Part shown: positions 37,924-47,780 of the stretch, piece by piece
How the letters are laid out: each line of letters starts with the position of its first letter
Numbering within the stretch: the first letter of the stretch is position 1
Assembly (NCBI RefSeq): GCF_025447595.1
Contig: NZ_JAOEJU010000006.1
Span: 186,001 to 250,000 of the forward strand
Direction of reading: 5' to 3'
DNA from: Pseudomonas koreensis
GTDB taxonomy: Bacteria > Pseudomonadota > Gammaproteobacteria > Pseudomonadales > Pseudomonadaceae
DNA length: 64,000 bases
Notes under the pieces: generated by a model
Told to the model about the DNA's origin: nothing
What the model saw: only the letters and a program-made list of their open reading frames with translations
Database searches by the model: none
Made by a program: the position numbers and the translations under genes

Positions 37924-40029
37924 CTATTGAGTCGGCGATTGCTCCGGCAACATCACCGACGAATGCGCCGACGCCACCTCTTCTTCCTGGCGCTTGGGCA
38001 ACAAAACCTGCTGTGGATAAGTTTGCGCGAAATGCACCCACGGGCTGTTATCCACAAGCTTTTTCAGACGCTGGTTGAACGCGCGACTCACCGCATATTG
38101 TCCGCCCGACACGGTGCGGAATTGCGCGGTCAGCACCACGCCGTTCAGGTCCATTTTATCGACGCCAAACACATCCAGCGGCCCTTGCAGGTTGTACTTG
38201 AGGAACGGGTCTTCGCGAATCGAATCCCCCGCCTCGCGGATCAGCTCGATAGCCTTGTCGACATCGGTGTCGTAGGTGAACTGCACCGAGAAAAACGCGA
38301 ACGCAAACTGCCGTGATTGGTTGGTCACAGCCTTGATCTGGCCGAACGGCACCGAGTGCACGAAGCCCTTGCCATCGCGCAGGCGCAGGGTGCGAATGGT
38401 CAGGCCTTCGACCGTGCCGGCATGCCCGGAATCGAGCACCACCCAATCGCCGATCGACAGGGTGTCTTCGATGATGATGAACAGCCCGGTAATAACGTCC
38501 TGCACCAGTTGCTGCGAGCCGAAACCGATGGCCAGGCCGACCACCCCGGCACCGGCCAGCAGCGGTGCGACGTTGATCCCGAGATTGGCCATGGTGGTGA
38601 TCGCGCAGATCACCACCAGGATGATTTTGATCGCGTTGCGCAGCAGCGGCAGGATGGTTTTCACCCGGGTACTGGGCTGGCGCGCCGAGCGTTTGCTGAC
38701 CGGTGGCTTCAGCGCCTCCTGAATCGCCGTGTCGAGCACCACCCACAACAGCCATGTCACGAGGAAGATCAACCCGATGCTGCTCAGGGCATTGCTGATC
38801 GCCCGGCCGACCGTGCTGCTTTGCGCGAAGTCGAGCAGCGACACGCCCCAGATCCGCCCGAGAATGTCGATGAACGCAATCGCGATGACGATCCGCAGCA
38901 ACGCGTGCAACAGGCTGAGAAAGCGTTCCTTATAGGCACTGCTGCGCTGGATCGCCTCGGCCTTGCGCGACTTGAACAGGTGTTGCAGCACGGTGCTGAG
39001 AAACACCGTGCCGATCAGCAGCACGGTGGTGAAAAGCGCACAGCGCAGGGCTTTCTGGTTGTCCTCGCCGATGCCGATCAGATTGACCGCCGAGACCAAC
39101 ACCATCAGTACGATCGGCCAGTACCAGAGCCCGGAAAAAATCCGCAGCGACTCCTGCAACGACGGCTGTTTCAGGCGCTGGGCCAGAGAGCGATTGCGGA
39201 TCAGGTGCGCCACGGGCCGACGCAGGCGAATCACCAGCAGACCGAAGATGATCGAGGCGAGCAGACCGGTGAACACCGCGATGCTGCTGGTGATGTTGCC
39301 GCCCAGTTGCCGGGCGATCTGCGGGCTGGTCAGGGCATCACTGAGGGCGGCGAGAAAACCGATCAGGAACAGCGGTTTCGGGCAGTAGTCGCGAATGATC
39401 TGTACGGCGCGGCGCTTGTGGCCAACGTTGAACATCACCACCACGCACAACAGCATCGACGTAGAAAATATCCCGCTGCTGGTGGCGTAGGCAAAACACA
39501 GCGCCAGCGCCCGACCGACCGAAGCCGACAGAAAATGGCTGACGTACAGGGTTAGCGGCAGGCAGATCAGCGCGGGCAGCGTGTAGGGCAACAGGTAACC
39601 GAGCAGGTCCTGACTGCGTTGGCGGGTGCTGGGCAAGCGCCCTTCCCGCAGACGCTTGCCCAGCACGCTGCCGAGCACCGTCAACACGGCAAACGTGCCC
39701 AGCCACACGCCGGAGAGCATCAGAAAATCCCCCGCCACGCTCCAGCCGGAACGGTTCGAGGGTTGGTTGACCAGCCTGTCGACTTCATCCGCCGCCCGGT
39801 CGGCGCGCAGGCGCCAGGCGTCGACCAGATGCTCGTTGAGATCGAGTTTGTCCTGCACGTCGTCGATGCTGGAACTGATGGCGCCGAGCAGTCCGCCCTG
39901 CACGATCGGTTCCGGTTTGGCCGGCTCTGCACTGGCCGCCGGAATGCCCGGCAGGCTGGCGGCTTGCACTGCATTGCCGCCCAACAACAGCAATGCCCCC
40001 AATAGAATCGCGATCCTGAACCTGGTCAA
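37924..40029 (-). CDS. Mechanosensitive channel of the MscS family, large YbiO-like type
   Basis: The protein has 701 residues. A signal peptide (MTRFRIAILLGALLLLGGNAVQA) and a periplasmic helical stretch precede about ten membrane segments. The MscS pore and upper cytoplasmic domain lie near residues 480-560: NLGINVAPLLAGAGVVGLAIGFGSQQLVQDVITGLFIIIED, then DWVVLDSGHAGTVEGLTIRTLRLR. Such channels release solutes on hypo-osmotic shock. Size and layout are closest to YbiO. The gene is monocistronic. Confidence 0.92.
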   Translation of the reverse strand: MTRFRIAILLGALLLLGGNAVQAASLPGIPAASAEPAKPEPIVQGGLLGAISSSIDDVQDKLDLNEHLVDAWRLRADRAADEVDRLVNQPSNRSGWSVAGDFLMLSGVWLGTFAVLTVLGSVLGKRLREGRLPSTRQRSQDLLGYLLPYTLPALICLPLTLYVSHFLSASVGRALALCFAYATSSGIFSTSMLLCVVVMFNVGHKRRAVQIIRDYCPKPLFLIGFLAALSDALTSPQIARQLGGNITSSIAVFTGLLASIIFGLLVIRLRRPVAHLIRNRSLAQRLKQPSLQESLRIFSGLWYWPIVLMVLVSAVNLIGIGEDNQKALRCALFTTVLLIGTVFLSTVLQHLFKSRKAEAIQRSSAYKERFLSLLHALLRIVIAIAFIDILGRIWGVSLLDFAQSSTVGRAISNALSSIGLIFLVTWLLWVVLDTAIQEALKPPVSKRSARQPSTRVKTILPLLRNAIKIILVVICAITTMANLGINVAPLLAGAGVVGLAIGFGSQQLVQDVITGLFIIIEDTLSIGDWVVLDSGHAGTVEGLTIRTLRLRDGKGFVHSVPFGQIKAVTNQSRQFAFAFFSVQFTYDTDVDKAIELIREAGDSIREDPFLKYNLQGPLDVFGVDKMDLNGVVLTAQFRTVSGGQYAVSRAFNQRLKKLVDNSPWVHFAQTYPQQVLLPKRQEEEVASAHSSVMLPEQSPTQ

Positions 40030-40219
40030 AACGCAGAGCTCCCTTGGTTGAACCTGTAAGGAACTGATCGGTTTTGGCTAGGCAAAGTTCAAGAACGCCT
40101 TGAGAGCCGCTTTTTGATCTTTGCGCCCAGATCAAATATCAAATGCCCATCCCTGTATTTTTCCACCCCCACCAAACCCCGACACTGCGCTCCATTCAAT
40201 CCCCTACCGGAGTGCCGTG

Positions 40220-41431
40220 ATGCCCATTGCCCTGCTCGCGCTGACCCTCAGCGCTTTCGCCATCGGGACGACCGAGTTCGTCATCGTTGGCCTGCTTCCC
40301 ACCATCGGCGCCGATCTCGGCGTCAGCCTTCCGTCTGCCGGTCTGCTGGTCAGTCTGTATGCCCTGGGCGTCGCCATCGGTGCGCCGGTACTGACCGCCC
40401 TCACCGGCAAAGTCCCGCGCAAACTGTTGCTGCTGTCACTGATGGTGCTGTTCACCCTTGGCAACCTGCTGGCCTGGCTGGCGCCGAGTTATGAATCGCT
40501 GGTGCTGGCGCGGATCGTCACGGGTCTGGCCCACGGCGTGTTCTTCTCCATCGGCTCGACCATCGCCACCAGCCTGGTGCCCAAGGAAAAAGCCGCCAGT
40601 GCGATCGCGATCATGTTCACCGGCCTGACCGTGGCACTGGTCACCGGCGTGCCGCTGGGCACGTTCATCGGTCAGCATTTCGGCTGGCGTGAAACCTTCC
40701 TCGCGGTGTCGGCACTCGGCGTGATCGCGTTCATCGGCAGCTTGCTGTATGTGCCGAACAACATTGCCCACAGCAAACCGGCGTCGTTGTTGCAGCAATT
40801 GCAGGTACTCAAGCAGCCGCGCCTGCTGCTGGTGTACGCCATGACGGCCATCGGTTACGGCGGCTCGTTCATCGCCTTCACGTTCCTGGCGCCGATCCTT
40901 CAGGACATCTCCGGTTTCAGCGCCAGCACCGTCAGCCTGGTGCTGCTGGTGTATGGCGTGTCGGTCGCGGTCGGCAACATCTGGGGCGGCAAACTGGCGG
41001 ACAAACGCGGGCCGATCAGCGCGCTGAAAATCATCTTCGCCCTGCTCGCCGCCGTGCTGTTCGTGCTCACCTTCACCGCCGGCAACACGTGGCTGGCGCT
41101 GGCCACCGTGCTGGTCTGGGGCGCAGTCGCCTTCGGCAACGTGCCGGGCTTGCAGGTGTATGTGGTGCGTCAGGCTGAACATCACACACCGCACGCCGTG
41201 GATGTGGCATCGGGCCTGAACATTGCCGCGTTCAACCTCGGGATTGCCGGCGGTGCGTGGGGTGGTGGATTGATCGTCGAGCACATCGGCCTGATCCATA
41301 CCGCGTGGATCGGCGGCCTGGTGGTGCTGGTGGCGCTGGCCCTGACTGCCTGGAGCGGTCGCCTCGACCGCCTTGGCCCGGTGTACGCCGAACCCGCTGA
41401 AGGTTCGACCCGGATCGTCACCGGGCACTGA
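40220..41431 (+). CDS. MFS exporter of the DHA1 (AraJ/YdhP-like) group
   Basis: The protein has 403 residues from the ATG at 40220 with GGAG seven bases upstream; the open frame to 40121 is non-family. Twelve membrane segments begin with MPIALLALTLSAFAIGTTEFVIVGLLPTI. The group signature GTTEFVIVGLLP and the motif-A-like loop TGKVPRKLLL between helices 2 and 3 are visible, as is SIGSTIATSLVPKEKAASAI. Substrate is unknown; relatives export sugars or drugs. Confidence 0.92.
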   Translation: MPIALLALTLSAFAIGTTEFVIVGLLPTIGADLGVSLPSAGLLVSLYALGVAIGAPVLTALTGKVPRKLLLLSLMVLFTLGNLLAWLAPSYESLVLARIVTGLAHGVFFSIGSTIATSLVPKEKAASAIAIMFTGLTVALVTGVPLGTFIGQHFGWRETFLAVSALGVIAFIGSLLYVPNNIAHSKPASLLQQLQVLKQPRLLLVYAMTAIGYGGSFIAFTFLAPILQDISGFSASTVSLVLLVYGVSVAVGNIWGGKLADKRGPISALKIIFALLAAVLFVLTFTAGNTWLALATVLVWGAVAFGNVPGLQVYVVRQAEHHTPHAVDVASGLNIAAFNLGIAGGAWGGGLIVEHIGLIHTAWIGGLVVLVALALTAWSGRLDRLGPVYAEPAEGSTRIVTGH

Positions 41432-41446
41432 TCCGCAAGATGCCCC

Positions 41447-41535
41447 TGTGGGAGCGAGCCTGTTCGCGATTGCGGCAGCACATTCAAAATTGATGTGCCT
41501 GATACTCCGCTATCGCGAGCAGGCTCGCTCCCACA
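41447..41535. repeat. REPIN with one mutated arm
   Basis: The second copy (41512-41535) has the intact GAGCGAGCCTGCTCGC-type core. The first (41447-41470) reads GAGCGAGCCTGTTCGC, a C-to-T change that weakens its own stem. It lies between the MFS gene and the DUF72 operon. Confidence 0.85.
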
Positions 41536-41648
41536 TTTCTATGGCGCTGCCGCACAAATACCGTCCGTAATCCCGTCGAAACTTTCCCGAACCGCCCGCA
41601 GTCATCCACAGACAGAGGCCGTATGGGGACTTTCGACGGGAGGGCGGC

Positions 41649-42575
41649 ATGGCAACGATTCATATCGGTATTTCAGGCTGGCGTTACGCCCCGTGGCGCG
41701 GGGACTTTTACCCGAAGGGGCTGGCGCAGAAACGCGAATTGCAGTTCGCCTCACGGGCGGTCAACAGCATCGAAATCAACGGATCGTTCTACGCCCTGCA
41801 ACGGCCGGAACGCTACGCCCAGTGGTACGCCGAGACGCCGGATGACTTCGTGTTCAGCATCAAGGCGCCCCGCTTCATCACCCACATCCGCCGCCTGCGT
41901 GATATCGAAAAACCCCTGGCCAACTTCTTCGCCTCCGGGGTGCTGGAACTGAAGGAAAAATTCGGCCCGGTCCTCTGGCAATTCCCGCCCAACTTCACGT
42001 TCGACCCCGAGCGTTTCGAAGCCTTTCTCGACCAGTTGCCCCACGACACCCAGGCCGCCGCCGAGCTCGCCCGCCAACACGACTCACACCTGCACGGCCA
42101 CGCGAGCATGAAGGCCTACGGCAAAAAACCGCTGCGCCATGCCGTGGAAATCCGCAACGACAGTTTCATCGACCCCGACTTCGTGCGCTTGCTCAAACGC
42201 TACAACACCGCGCTGGTGATCGCCGACACCGCCGGGAAATGGCCGTACCGCGAAGACCTCACCAGCGATTTCGTCTACCTGCGCCTGCACGGTGCCGAAG
42301 AGCTTTACGCCAGCGGCTATACCCGTGCCGCGCTGCAACGCTGGGCCGAACGGATCGACGCCTGGCACCATGGCCGGCAACCGGGCGACGCCCATTTGAT
42401 CGCACCGCGCCTGAAGCCTCGGCCCCGTAAATCCCGCGAGGTTTTCTGCTACTTCGACAACGACATCAAGGTCCGCGCGCCGTTCGATGCCCGCAGCCTG
42501 TTGCAGCGATTCGAACTGGATAAAACCCTCGAAACCGCGCCCGGCGAACCGGCCGCCGAAGGGGTACTCGCATGA
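41649..42575 (+). CDS. DUF72 domain protein
   Basis: The protein has 308 residues. The family features are [22 protein letters not shown] at the N-terminus, [46 protein letters not shown] and DFVYLRLHG, a TIM-barrel-like fold. DUF72 (YecE) proteins have no proven function. GGGAGG lies eight bases before the ATG. Its stop overlaps the YbhP-like gene by four bases, making it the first gene of a four-gene operon with membrane-lipid functions. Confidence 0.93.
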   Translation: MATIHIGISGWRYAPWRGDFYPKGLAQKRELQFASRAVNSIEINGSFYALQRPERYAQWYAETPDDFVFSIKAPRFITHIRRLRDIEKPLANFFASGVLELKEKFGPVLWQFPPNFTFDPERFEAFLDQLPHDTQAAAELARQHDSHLHGHASMKAYGKKPLRHAVEIRNDSFIDPDFVRLLKRYNTALVIADTAGKWPYREDLTSDFVYLRLHGAEELYASGYTRAALQRWAERIDAWHHGRQPGDAHLIAPRLKPRPRKSREVFCYFDNDIKVRAPFDARSLLQRFELDKTLETAPGEPAAEGVLA

Positions 42576-43369
42576 GCATTCCCGAGCCGGTCGGTTTCAC
42601 CGACGAGCAGGCGGCGGTCACCACCACGGAGCGCCGCTTTACCGTGCTGACGGTCAACACCCATAAGGGTTTCACCGCACTGAACCGGCGTTTCATCCTG
42701 CCGGAATTGCGCGAAGCGGTGCGCAGCGTTTCTGCCGACGTGGTGTTTCTTCAGGAAGTCCACGGCACCCACGAACATCATCCCAAACGCTACAACAACT
42801 GGCCGACGATGCCGCAGTACGAGTTCCTCGCCGACAGCCTCTGGCCGCAGTTCGCCTACGGGCGCAATGCGGTGTACCCGGACGGCGATCACGGCAATGC
42901 GTTGCTGTCGAAATTCCAGATCCTGCGCCACGACAATCTCGATGTGTCGATCAGCGGCCACGAAAACCGGGGCCTTTTGCACTGCGTGCTGCGTCTGCCG
43001 GAAGACGACCGTGAAGTGCACGCGATCTGCGTCCATCTGGGCCTGCACGAAAGCCATCGCAACGATCAATTGGGCTTGCTGCGAGAACGCCTCTCTGAGC
43101 TAACCGCCGATGCGCCGGTGATCGTCGCCGGCGATTTCAACGACTGGCGCCAGCGCGCCGATGCCTTGCTTGAACCCTGTGGCCTGCGTGAAGTGTTTGC
43201 GACGCATCACGGCAAACCGGCGCGCAGTTTTCCCGCGCGCATGCCGCTGCTGCGCCTGGACAGGATCTACGTGCGCAACCTCAAGGCCAGCCAGCCCAAA
43301 GTGCTGGCGAACCGTCCCTGGTCACACCTTTCCGACCACGCGCCGCTGTCGGTGGAGATAGAACTATGA
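42572..43369 (+). CDS. Endonuclease/exonuclease/phosphatase family hydrolase (YbhP-like)
   Basis: The protein has 265 residues and the metal-phosphodiesterase motifs of the EEP superfamily: [16 protein letters not shown] (metal Glu), [30 protein letters not shown] and [12 protein letters not shown] (catalytic Asp-His). The substrate could be a phospholipid or nucleic acid. The order ybhP-clsB(ybhO)-ybhN is conserved with E. coli and argues for a lipid-related role. It overlaps both neighbours by four bases. Confidence 0.92.
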   Translation: MSIPEPVGFTDEQAAVTTTERRFTVLTVNTHKGFTALNRRFILPELREAVRSVSADVVFLQEVHGTHEHHPKRYNNWPTMPQYEFLADSLWPQFAYGRNAVYPDGDHGNALLSKFQILRHDNLDVSISGHENRGLLHCVLRLPEDDREVHAICVHLGLHESHRNDQLGLLRERLSELTADAPVIVAGDFNDWRQRADALLEPCGLREVFATHHGKPARSFPARMPLLRLDRIYVRNLKASQPKVLANRPWSHLSDHAPLSVEIEL

Positions 43370-44652
43370 GCAGTGCACCGTTGGAGAAATCCGCCGTGGA
43401 GCCGGTCAGCATCACCCCGCCCGTGCGCGAGCCGGGCACCGTCGATGTCGAGTATCGCTGGCAGGGCAACAACCGGCTCGAACTGCTGGAAAACGGCGAG
43501 GAATATTTTCCCCGGGTGTTCGAAGCGATGCGCGCGGCGAAAAGCGAAATCCTGCTAGAGACCTTCATCGTCTTCGAAGACAAGGTCGGCAAGGAATTGC
43601 AGGAGATCCTGATCGATGCCGCCCGGCGTGGCGTACGCACTACCGTCAGCCTCGATGGCTTCGGTTGCGGCGAATTGAGCACCGGTTATCTGACCGCGTT
43701 GAGCGATGCCGGCGTGCATTTGCAGATCTTCGATCCGGCCCCCAAACGCTTGGGCATTCGCACCAACTGGTTCCGCCGTTTGCACCGCAAGATCGTGGTG
43801 GTCGACGGGTTGATTGCGTTCATCGGCGGGATCAATTTTTCCGGCGATCACCTGGCCGATTTCGGCCCCGAAGCGAAGCAGGATTATTCGGTGGAAGTTC
43901 AGGGCCCGGCGGTGGCCGACATCCATCATTTCGCGCTGCTGCAAAGCGGCCGACCGGGACGCGCACGGTTCTGGTGGCAACGCCGTCGACAACGGCGCGC
44001 CGAGATGGCATTCGATGATCATGACGGTCAGGTGCGCCTGGTGTTCCGCGACAACGACCGGCACAACACCGATATCGAAGACGTTTATTTGCAGGTGCTG
44101 CGCCGCGCCCAACGACGGGTGGTGATCGCCAACGCCTACTTCTTTCCCGGCTATCGCCTGCTGCGCGAGATCCGCAATGCGGCCCGGCGCGGGGTCGAGG
44201 TGCGGCTGATTCTGCAGGGGCAGCCGGACATGCTGGTGGCCAAACTCGCCGCGCGCATGACCTACGACTACCTGCTCAAGGCCGGGGTGCAGATTCACGA
44301 ATATTGCGAGCGGCCACTGCACGGCAAAGTGGCGCTGGTGGACGAGGAATGGAGCACCGCCGGCTCAAGCAATCTTGATCCGCTGAGCCTGTCGCTGAAC
44401 CTGGAAGCCAACGTGCTGATTCGAGACCGCGCCTTCAATCGTCACCTGTTCGAACGCCTCGAAGACCTCAGCCACAACCACTGCAAGGCGATGGACGCCG
44501 CGAAGTCGCCGCGTGGGCGAATCTGGCACATGACCGTGGGCTTTCTGGTGTTTCACTTCCTGCGGCATTTCCCGGCCATGGCCGGTTGGCTGCCGGCGCA
44601 CAAACCACGGCTCAAACCCTTCACCCACGCCGCCGGGAGCGACCCGTCATGA
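43366..44652 (+). CDS. clsB: Cardiolipin synthase B
   Basis: The protein has 428 residues (E. coli ClsB 413). Two phospholipase-D HKD sites are present: [20 protein letters not shown] near residue 143 and [22 protein letters not shown] near residue 318. The enzyme condenses two phosphatidylglycerols, or uses other donors, to form cardiolipin in the inner membrane. It lacks N-terminal membrane helices, as ClsB does. The ATG overlaps the YbhP-like gene and the stop overlaps ybhN. Confidence 0.95.
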   Translation: MSSAPLEKSAVEPVSITPPVREPGTVDVEYRWQGNNRLELLENGEEYFPRVFEAMRAAKSEILLETFIVFEDKVGKELQEILIDAARRGVRTTVSLDGFGCGELSTGYLTALSDAGVHLQIFDPAPKRLGIRTNWFRRLHRKIVVVDGLIAFIGGINFSGDHLADFGPEAKQDYSVEVQGPAVADIHHFALLQSGRPGRARFWWQRRRQRRAEMAFDDHDGQVRLVFRDNDRHNTDIEDVYLQVLRRAQRRVVIANAYFFPGYRLLREIRNAARRGVEVRLILQGQPDMLVAKLAARMTYDYLLKAGVQIHEYCERPLHGKVALVDEEWSTAGSSNLDPLSLSLNLEANVLIRDRAFNRHLFERLEDLSHNHCKAMDAAKSPRGRIWHMTVGFLVFHFLRHFPAMAGWLPAHKPRLKPFTHAAGSDPS

Positions 44653-45635
44653 GCCATTCCGAAGCCCACGCGGCGGTGCATCCGGCACCGGCGGGCAAGT
44701 CCCGCTGGAGCCGCTGGAAACGTCCTCTGACCCTGCTGTTTTTTCTTGCGCTGATCGTTTTGCTGACGATGTTCGCCAGCCGCATCGAATGGGCCGAGGT
44801 GCTGCAGACCCTCGCCGACTTCAAGGTGCGCACACTGATCATCGCCTCCAGCCTGACCTTGTTGAGTTTTCTGGTGTACGCCAGTTTCGACCTGATCGGC
44901 CGCACTTACATCCGTCAGGATCTGATTTGGAAACAGATCCTGCCGGTGGGTGTCATCAGCTATGCGTTCAACCTTAACCTCAGCGCATGGGTCGGCGGGA
45001 TCGCCATGCGCTATCGCCTGTATTCGCGGCTCGGGGTGAGCAAAAGCAACATCGCCAAGATCCTCGGCCTGAGTCTGGCGACCAACTGGTTCGGCTACAT
45101 GACCATCGCCGGCGTGGTGTTCAGCAGCGGGTTGGTGCGCATGCCGCCGGGCTGGAAAGTCAGCAGCGATGCGTTGCAGGGCATTGGTGTGTTGCTGCTG
45201 TTGGTGAGTGCCGGTTATCTGGTTGCCTGCCAGTTTTCCCGACGTCGCGAGTGGTCGATTCGCGGGGTGGAAATCAACCTGCCGTCGCTGCGCATGGCGG
45301 TCCTGCAATTGCTGCTCGGGGCGCTGAACTGGTCGCTGATGGCGGCGGTGATTTTCACCTTGCTGCCGAGCAAGCTCGACTATCCGCTGGTGCTCGGGGT
45401 GCTGCTGATCAGCGCGATTGCCGGGGTCATCACTCACATTCCCGCCGGGCTCGGTGTGCTGGAAGCGGTGTTCGTGGCGCTGCTGCAACACGAGGCTTCG
45501 CGCGGCAGTCTGGTGGCGGGGTTGCTGGCGTATCGGGCGATTTATTTCCTGCTGCCGCTGCTGATCACCGTGCTGATGTACCTGGTGGTGGAAGCCAAGG
45601 CCAAGGCGTTGCGGATCGAGAAGAAGCCCAAGTGA
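44649..45635 (+). CDS. YbhN-type membrane protein (lysylphosphatidylglycerol synthase TM-like)
   Basis: The protein has 328 residues from the ATG at 44649, which overlaps the clsB stop. After a basic N-terminus it shows about eight membrane segments (LTLLFFLALIVLLTMFASRI and following), with VGVISYAFNLNLSAWVGGIAMRYRLYSRLG and the conserved GVITHIPAGLGVLEAVFVALL. The family is UPF0104; a role in lipid flipping or control of ClsB is only suspected. The operon ends here at a REPIN. Confidence 0.9.
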   Translation: MSHSEAHAAVHPAPAGKSRWSRWKRPLTLLFFLALIVLLTMFASRIEWAEVLQTLADFKVRTLIIASSLTLLSFLVYASFDLIGRTYIRQDLIWKQILPVGVISYAFNLNLSAWVGGIAMRYRLYSRLGVSKSNIAKILGLSLATNWFGYMTIAGVVFSSGLVRMPPGWKVSSDALQGIGVLLLLVSAGYLVACQFSRRREWSIRGVEINLPSLRMAVLQLLLGALNWSLMAAVIFTLLPSKLDYPLVLGVLLISAIAGVITHIPAGLGVLEAVFVALLQHEASRGSLVAGLLAYRAIYFLLPLLITVLMYLVVEAKAKALRIEKKPK

Positions 45636-45658
45636 TCAATCTCACCTGACAGGGCGTC

Positions 45659-45723
45659 TTCGCGAGCAAGCTCGCTCCCACAGGAGTACGAATTCCATTG
45701 GTGGGAGCGAGCTTGCTCGCGAA
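45659..45723. repeat. REPIN between ybhN and the hydrolase gene
   Basis: Inverted GAGCGAGCTTGCTCGC cores lie at 45659-45682 and 45700-45723, between convergent genes. Confidence 0.9.
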
Positions 45724-45747
45724 AGCGCCGGCAAGGCCGAAGCACAC

Positions 45748-46506
45748 TCATGTGGACTGAATGATGCTCAACCGCTCGCCCACCACCATTTCGGTGATCC
45801 AGTCGACCAGGATCGAGGTGTAGGCCTGCTGCGAGGTCGGGTCGCTCAGGGCATGGTCGGCGCCATCGATGATGCGGTGAGTCAGCGAGTGGGTCTGCTG
45901 GCACGCGGCGCGGTAACTCATGATCGTCGCGTGGGGCACGTAGTCATCGGTTTCCGACTGCACCAGCAGCACGTCCCCGGTGAATTGCGAGCAGGCGTGC
46001 AGTGCGCGGTTGCTGTCGGCGCGCACCAGCGTGCCGCGATAATCGCGCAGGTCAGCCTTGTCCAGATCGCGCTTGGGGGTGTGCCATTGCTCGTCGCGGT
46101 ACAGCGCCGGCACCCGCAGCGCCAGCCAGCGCACCGGGCGTAGCGAGGTGAGGATCGAGGCGAGATAACCGCCATAACTGGTGCCCACAACCGCAATGGC
46201 CGAGGTGTCCAGCGCCGGATGGGCGAGCAGCCGGTCGTAGGCCGCCAGCAAGTCGCGCAGGTTGTCTTCGCGGGTGACCCGGCTCAGCGGAATGCCTGTG
46301 CCGCCGGTGTGCCCGCGCAGATCGAACGTCAGGCACACGCAGCCCAGGCCGGCGATGCCCTTGGCCCGTTCCAGGTCCCGCTCCTGACTGCCGCCCCAGC
46401 CGTGCACGAACAACACGCCAGGGACTTTCGATTTGGGACTGAGAAATGTCCCGCTCATCTGTTCATCATCAATGTCGATTTGAATGCTTTCGCTTCTAGC
46501 CGTCAT
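45748..46506 (-). CDS. Alpha/beta hydrolase (dienelactone hydrolase-like)
   Basis: The protein has 252 residues. VLFVHGWGGSQERDLERAKG gives the oxyanion region, GTSYGG (about residue 107) the nucleophile Ser, SETDDYVPH the acid, and DGADHAL the His. The N-terminal beta stretch and LTFDLRGHTGGTG match the bacterial serine-peptidase-like hydrolases. The start lies 11 bases inside the end of the DUF3182 gene, so the pair is co-translated. The substrate is unknown. Confidence 0.9.
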   Translation of the reverse strand: MTARSESIQIDIDDEQMSGTFLSPKSKVPGVLFVHGWGGSQERDLERAKGIAGLGCVCLTFDLRGHTGGTGIPLSRVTREDNLRDLLAAYDRLLAHPALDTSAIAVVGTSYGGYLASILTSLRPVRWLALRVPALYRDEQWHTPKRDLDKADLRDYRGTLVRADSNRALHACSQFTGDVLLVQSETDDYVPHATIMSYRAACQQTHSLTHRIIDGADHALSDPTSQQAYTSILVDWITEMVVGERLSIIQST

Positions 46507-47602
46507 AGGATTTGACCGTTACGTATTTGAGGAGAAAGTCGCTGTTCTCGGCCGGCCCGCGATACACCTCGATGGCATCCGCCGGCAGGGCCTGATCGGT
46601 ATAGGTTTCCACCGACGAGACGCGGATCGCGCGCATCGAGGGATCGTTGACGAAGCTTTGCAGCGCCGCCACTTCCGCGCTGCTGGCACCTCCCATGCGC
46701 CAGGATTGTTCGAGCACGCCACTGCGCGGCCGGCCTTCGCTGTCCAGACCCTGGGCGATGTCGTAATTGCGCCGCGAGGCATAGAAACGCGGATAGGCTT
46801 CGTCCGCCGCCCGGTCGAACACTTGCGCCTGCTGAATGGCCAGACACGCGTCGTCGGGCAGATTCAGTGCCAGCAGATCCTCGTAACCGCCCTGCACCAC
46901 CAGCAGGTTCGAACCGCCGTACACCTCTTCGCCGTGGGCGTCTTTGGTCAAGTATTGATCACCGCAGTAGCTCAACACTTTGTCGCTGATGAACGACTGG
47001 CCGACGCTGTGGGTGATTACCTGACTCAAGTCCTGCTCCAGCACCACGCCATCGCTGAACAATTCTTCAGCCTCGGGTCGGGCGAGAATTTCGTCGAACG
47101 CATCCAGGCTCCTGATCACTTCCTGCCCCCGTCCGGCACTGGCGTGGATCGGCTTGATCCGGATCGGTCCGGTGTACAAAAGATGTTCGGCGGCGGGCCG
47201 AGCATCCTCCAGCGCAAAGACGCTGAGCCCGTCCAGCACGACGGTGCGCACCCGCTCGGAAAACAGCGGCGACCAGCCTTGCGGCGCATGAGCCTGATGG
47301 CTGCGCAAACCGTGGCTGATGGCTTTGGTGCAGATGAAATCGTGCTCGACGAAACCGCCCCACAGATCATCCGGGCCACTCACACCCAGTTCGCGTGCGG
47401 CCGCGCCGACGAGGGTCTGGGTCGGCAGCAGATAAATATCCCGGCCACGATGTTTGTCGGGGTCGTAACTGCCGCCGAACTTGAGGCCGAGGATTTGCGC
47501 CAGCCATCGCGCGAGGGCCTTGTTGGTCTGCACTTCATGTTGTGGTGCGCCGGGCCGGACCGAATGGGCGACGACCACTTTCCTGCGGGATGTCGGGGTC
47601 AT
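46496..47602 (-). CDS. DUF3182 family protein (ATP-grasp-like)
   Basis: The protein has 368 residues from the ATG at 47602, which has GGAAGGGGG just upstream; the frame to 47617 adds five residues. It shows LYTGPIRIKPIHASAGRGQEVI (resembling an ATP-grasp lysine loop), DGVVLEQDLSQ, and YGGSNLLVVQGGYEDLL. DUF3182 proteins are often annotated as biotin carboxylase-like but have no shown activity. Coupling to an alpha/beta hydrolase suggests ligation and cleavage of the same kind of bond, which is inference. Confidence 0.85.
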   Translation of the reverse strand: MTPTSRRKVVVAHSVRPGAPQHEVQTNKALARWLAQILGLKFGGSYDPDKHRGRDIYLLPTQTLVGAAARELGVSGPDDLWGGFVEHDFICTKAISHGLRSHQAHAPQGWSPLFSERVRTVVLDGLSVFALEDARPAAEHLLYTGPIRIKPIHASAGRGQEVIRSLDAFDEILARPEAEELFSDGVVLEQDLSQVITHSVGQSFISDKVLSYCGDQYLTKDAHGEEVYGGSNLLVVQGGYEDLLALNLPDDACLAIQQAQVFDRAADEAYPRFYASRRNYDIAQGLDSEGRPRSGVLEQSWRMGGASSAEVAALQSFVNDPSMRAIRVSSVETYTDQALPADAIEVYRGPAENSDFLLKYVTVKSYDG

Positions 47603-47780
47603 GCGTCCCCCTTCCAACGGCGGGTTGAATGTAGGTCAGAGGGTGCAGAGATCAGGCCAACCGGGGTTTGCCTGAAACACATAGAAAATCAGCCACTTGA
47701 AAATCCCGTGCTGGCACCGCGCCTGTTTCAATCTGCACGACTGCGCTGTGGGCTCCGGCATTTTGCACGACGGGTTGGTC

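Noticed and set aside
47603-47780. Sigma-54 promoter (TGGCAC at about 47713) or a small gene between the DUF3182 and GlxA-type genes
   Set aside because: The spacing and the -12 TTGC element do not fit, and no short frame with a ribosome binding site is visible.
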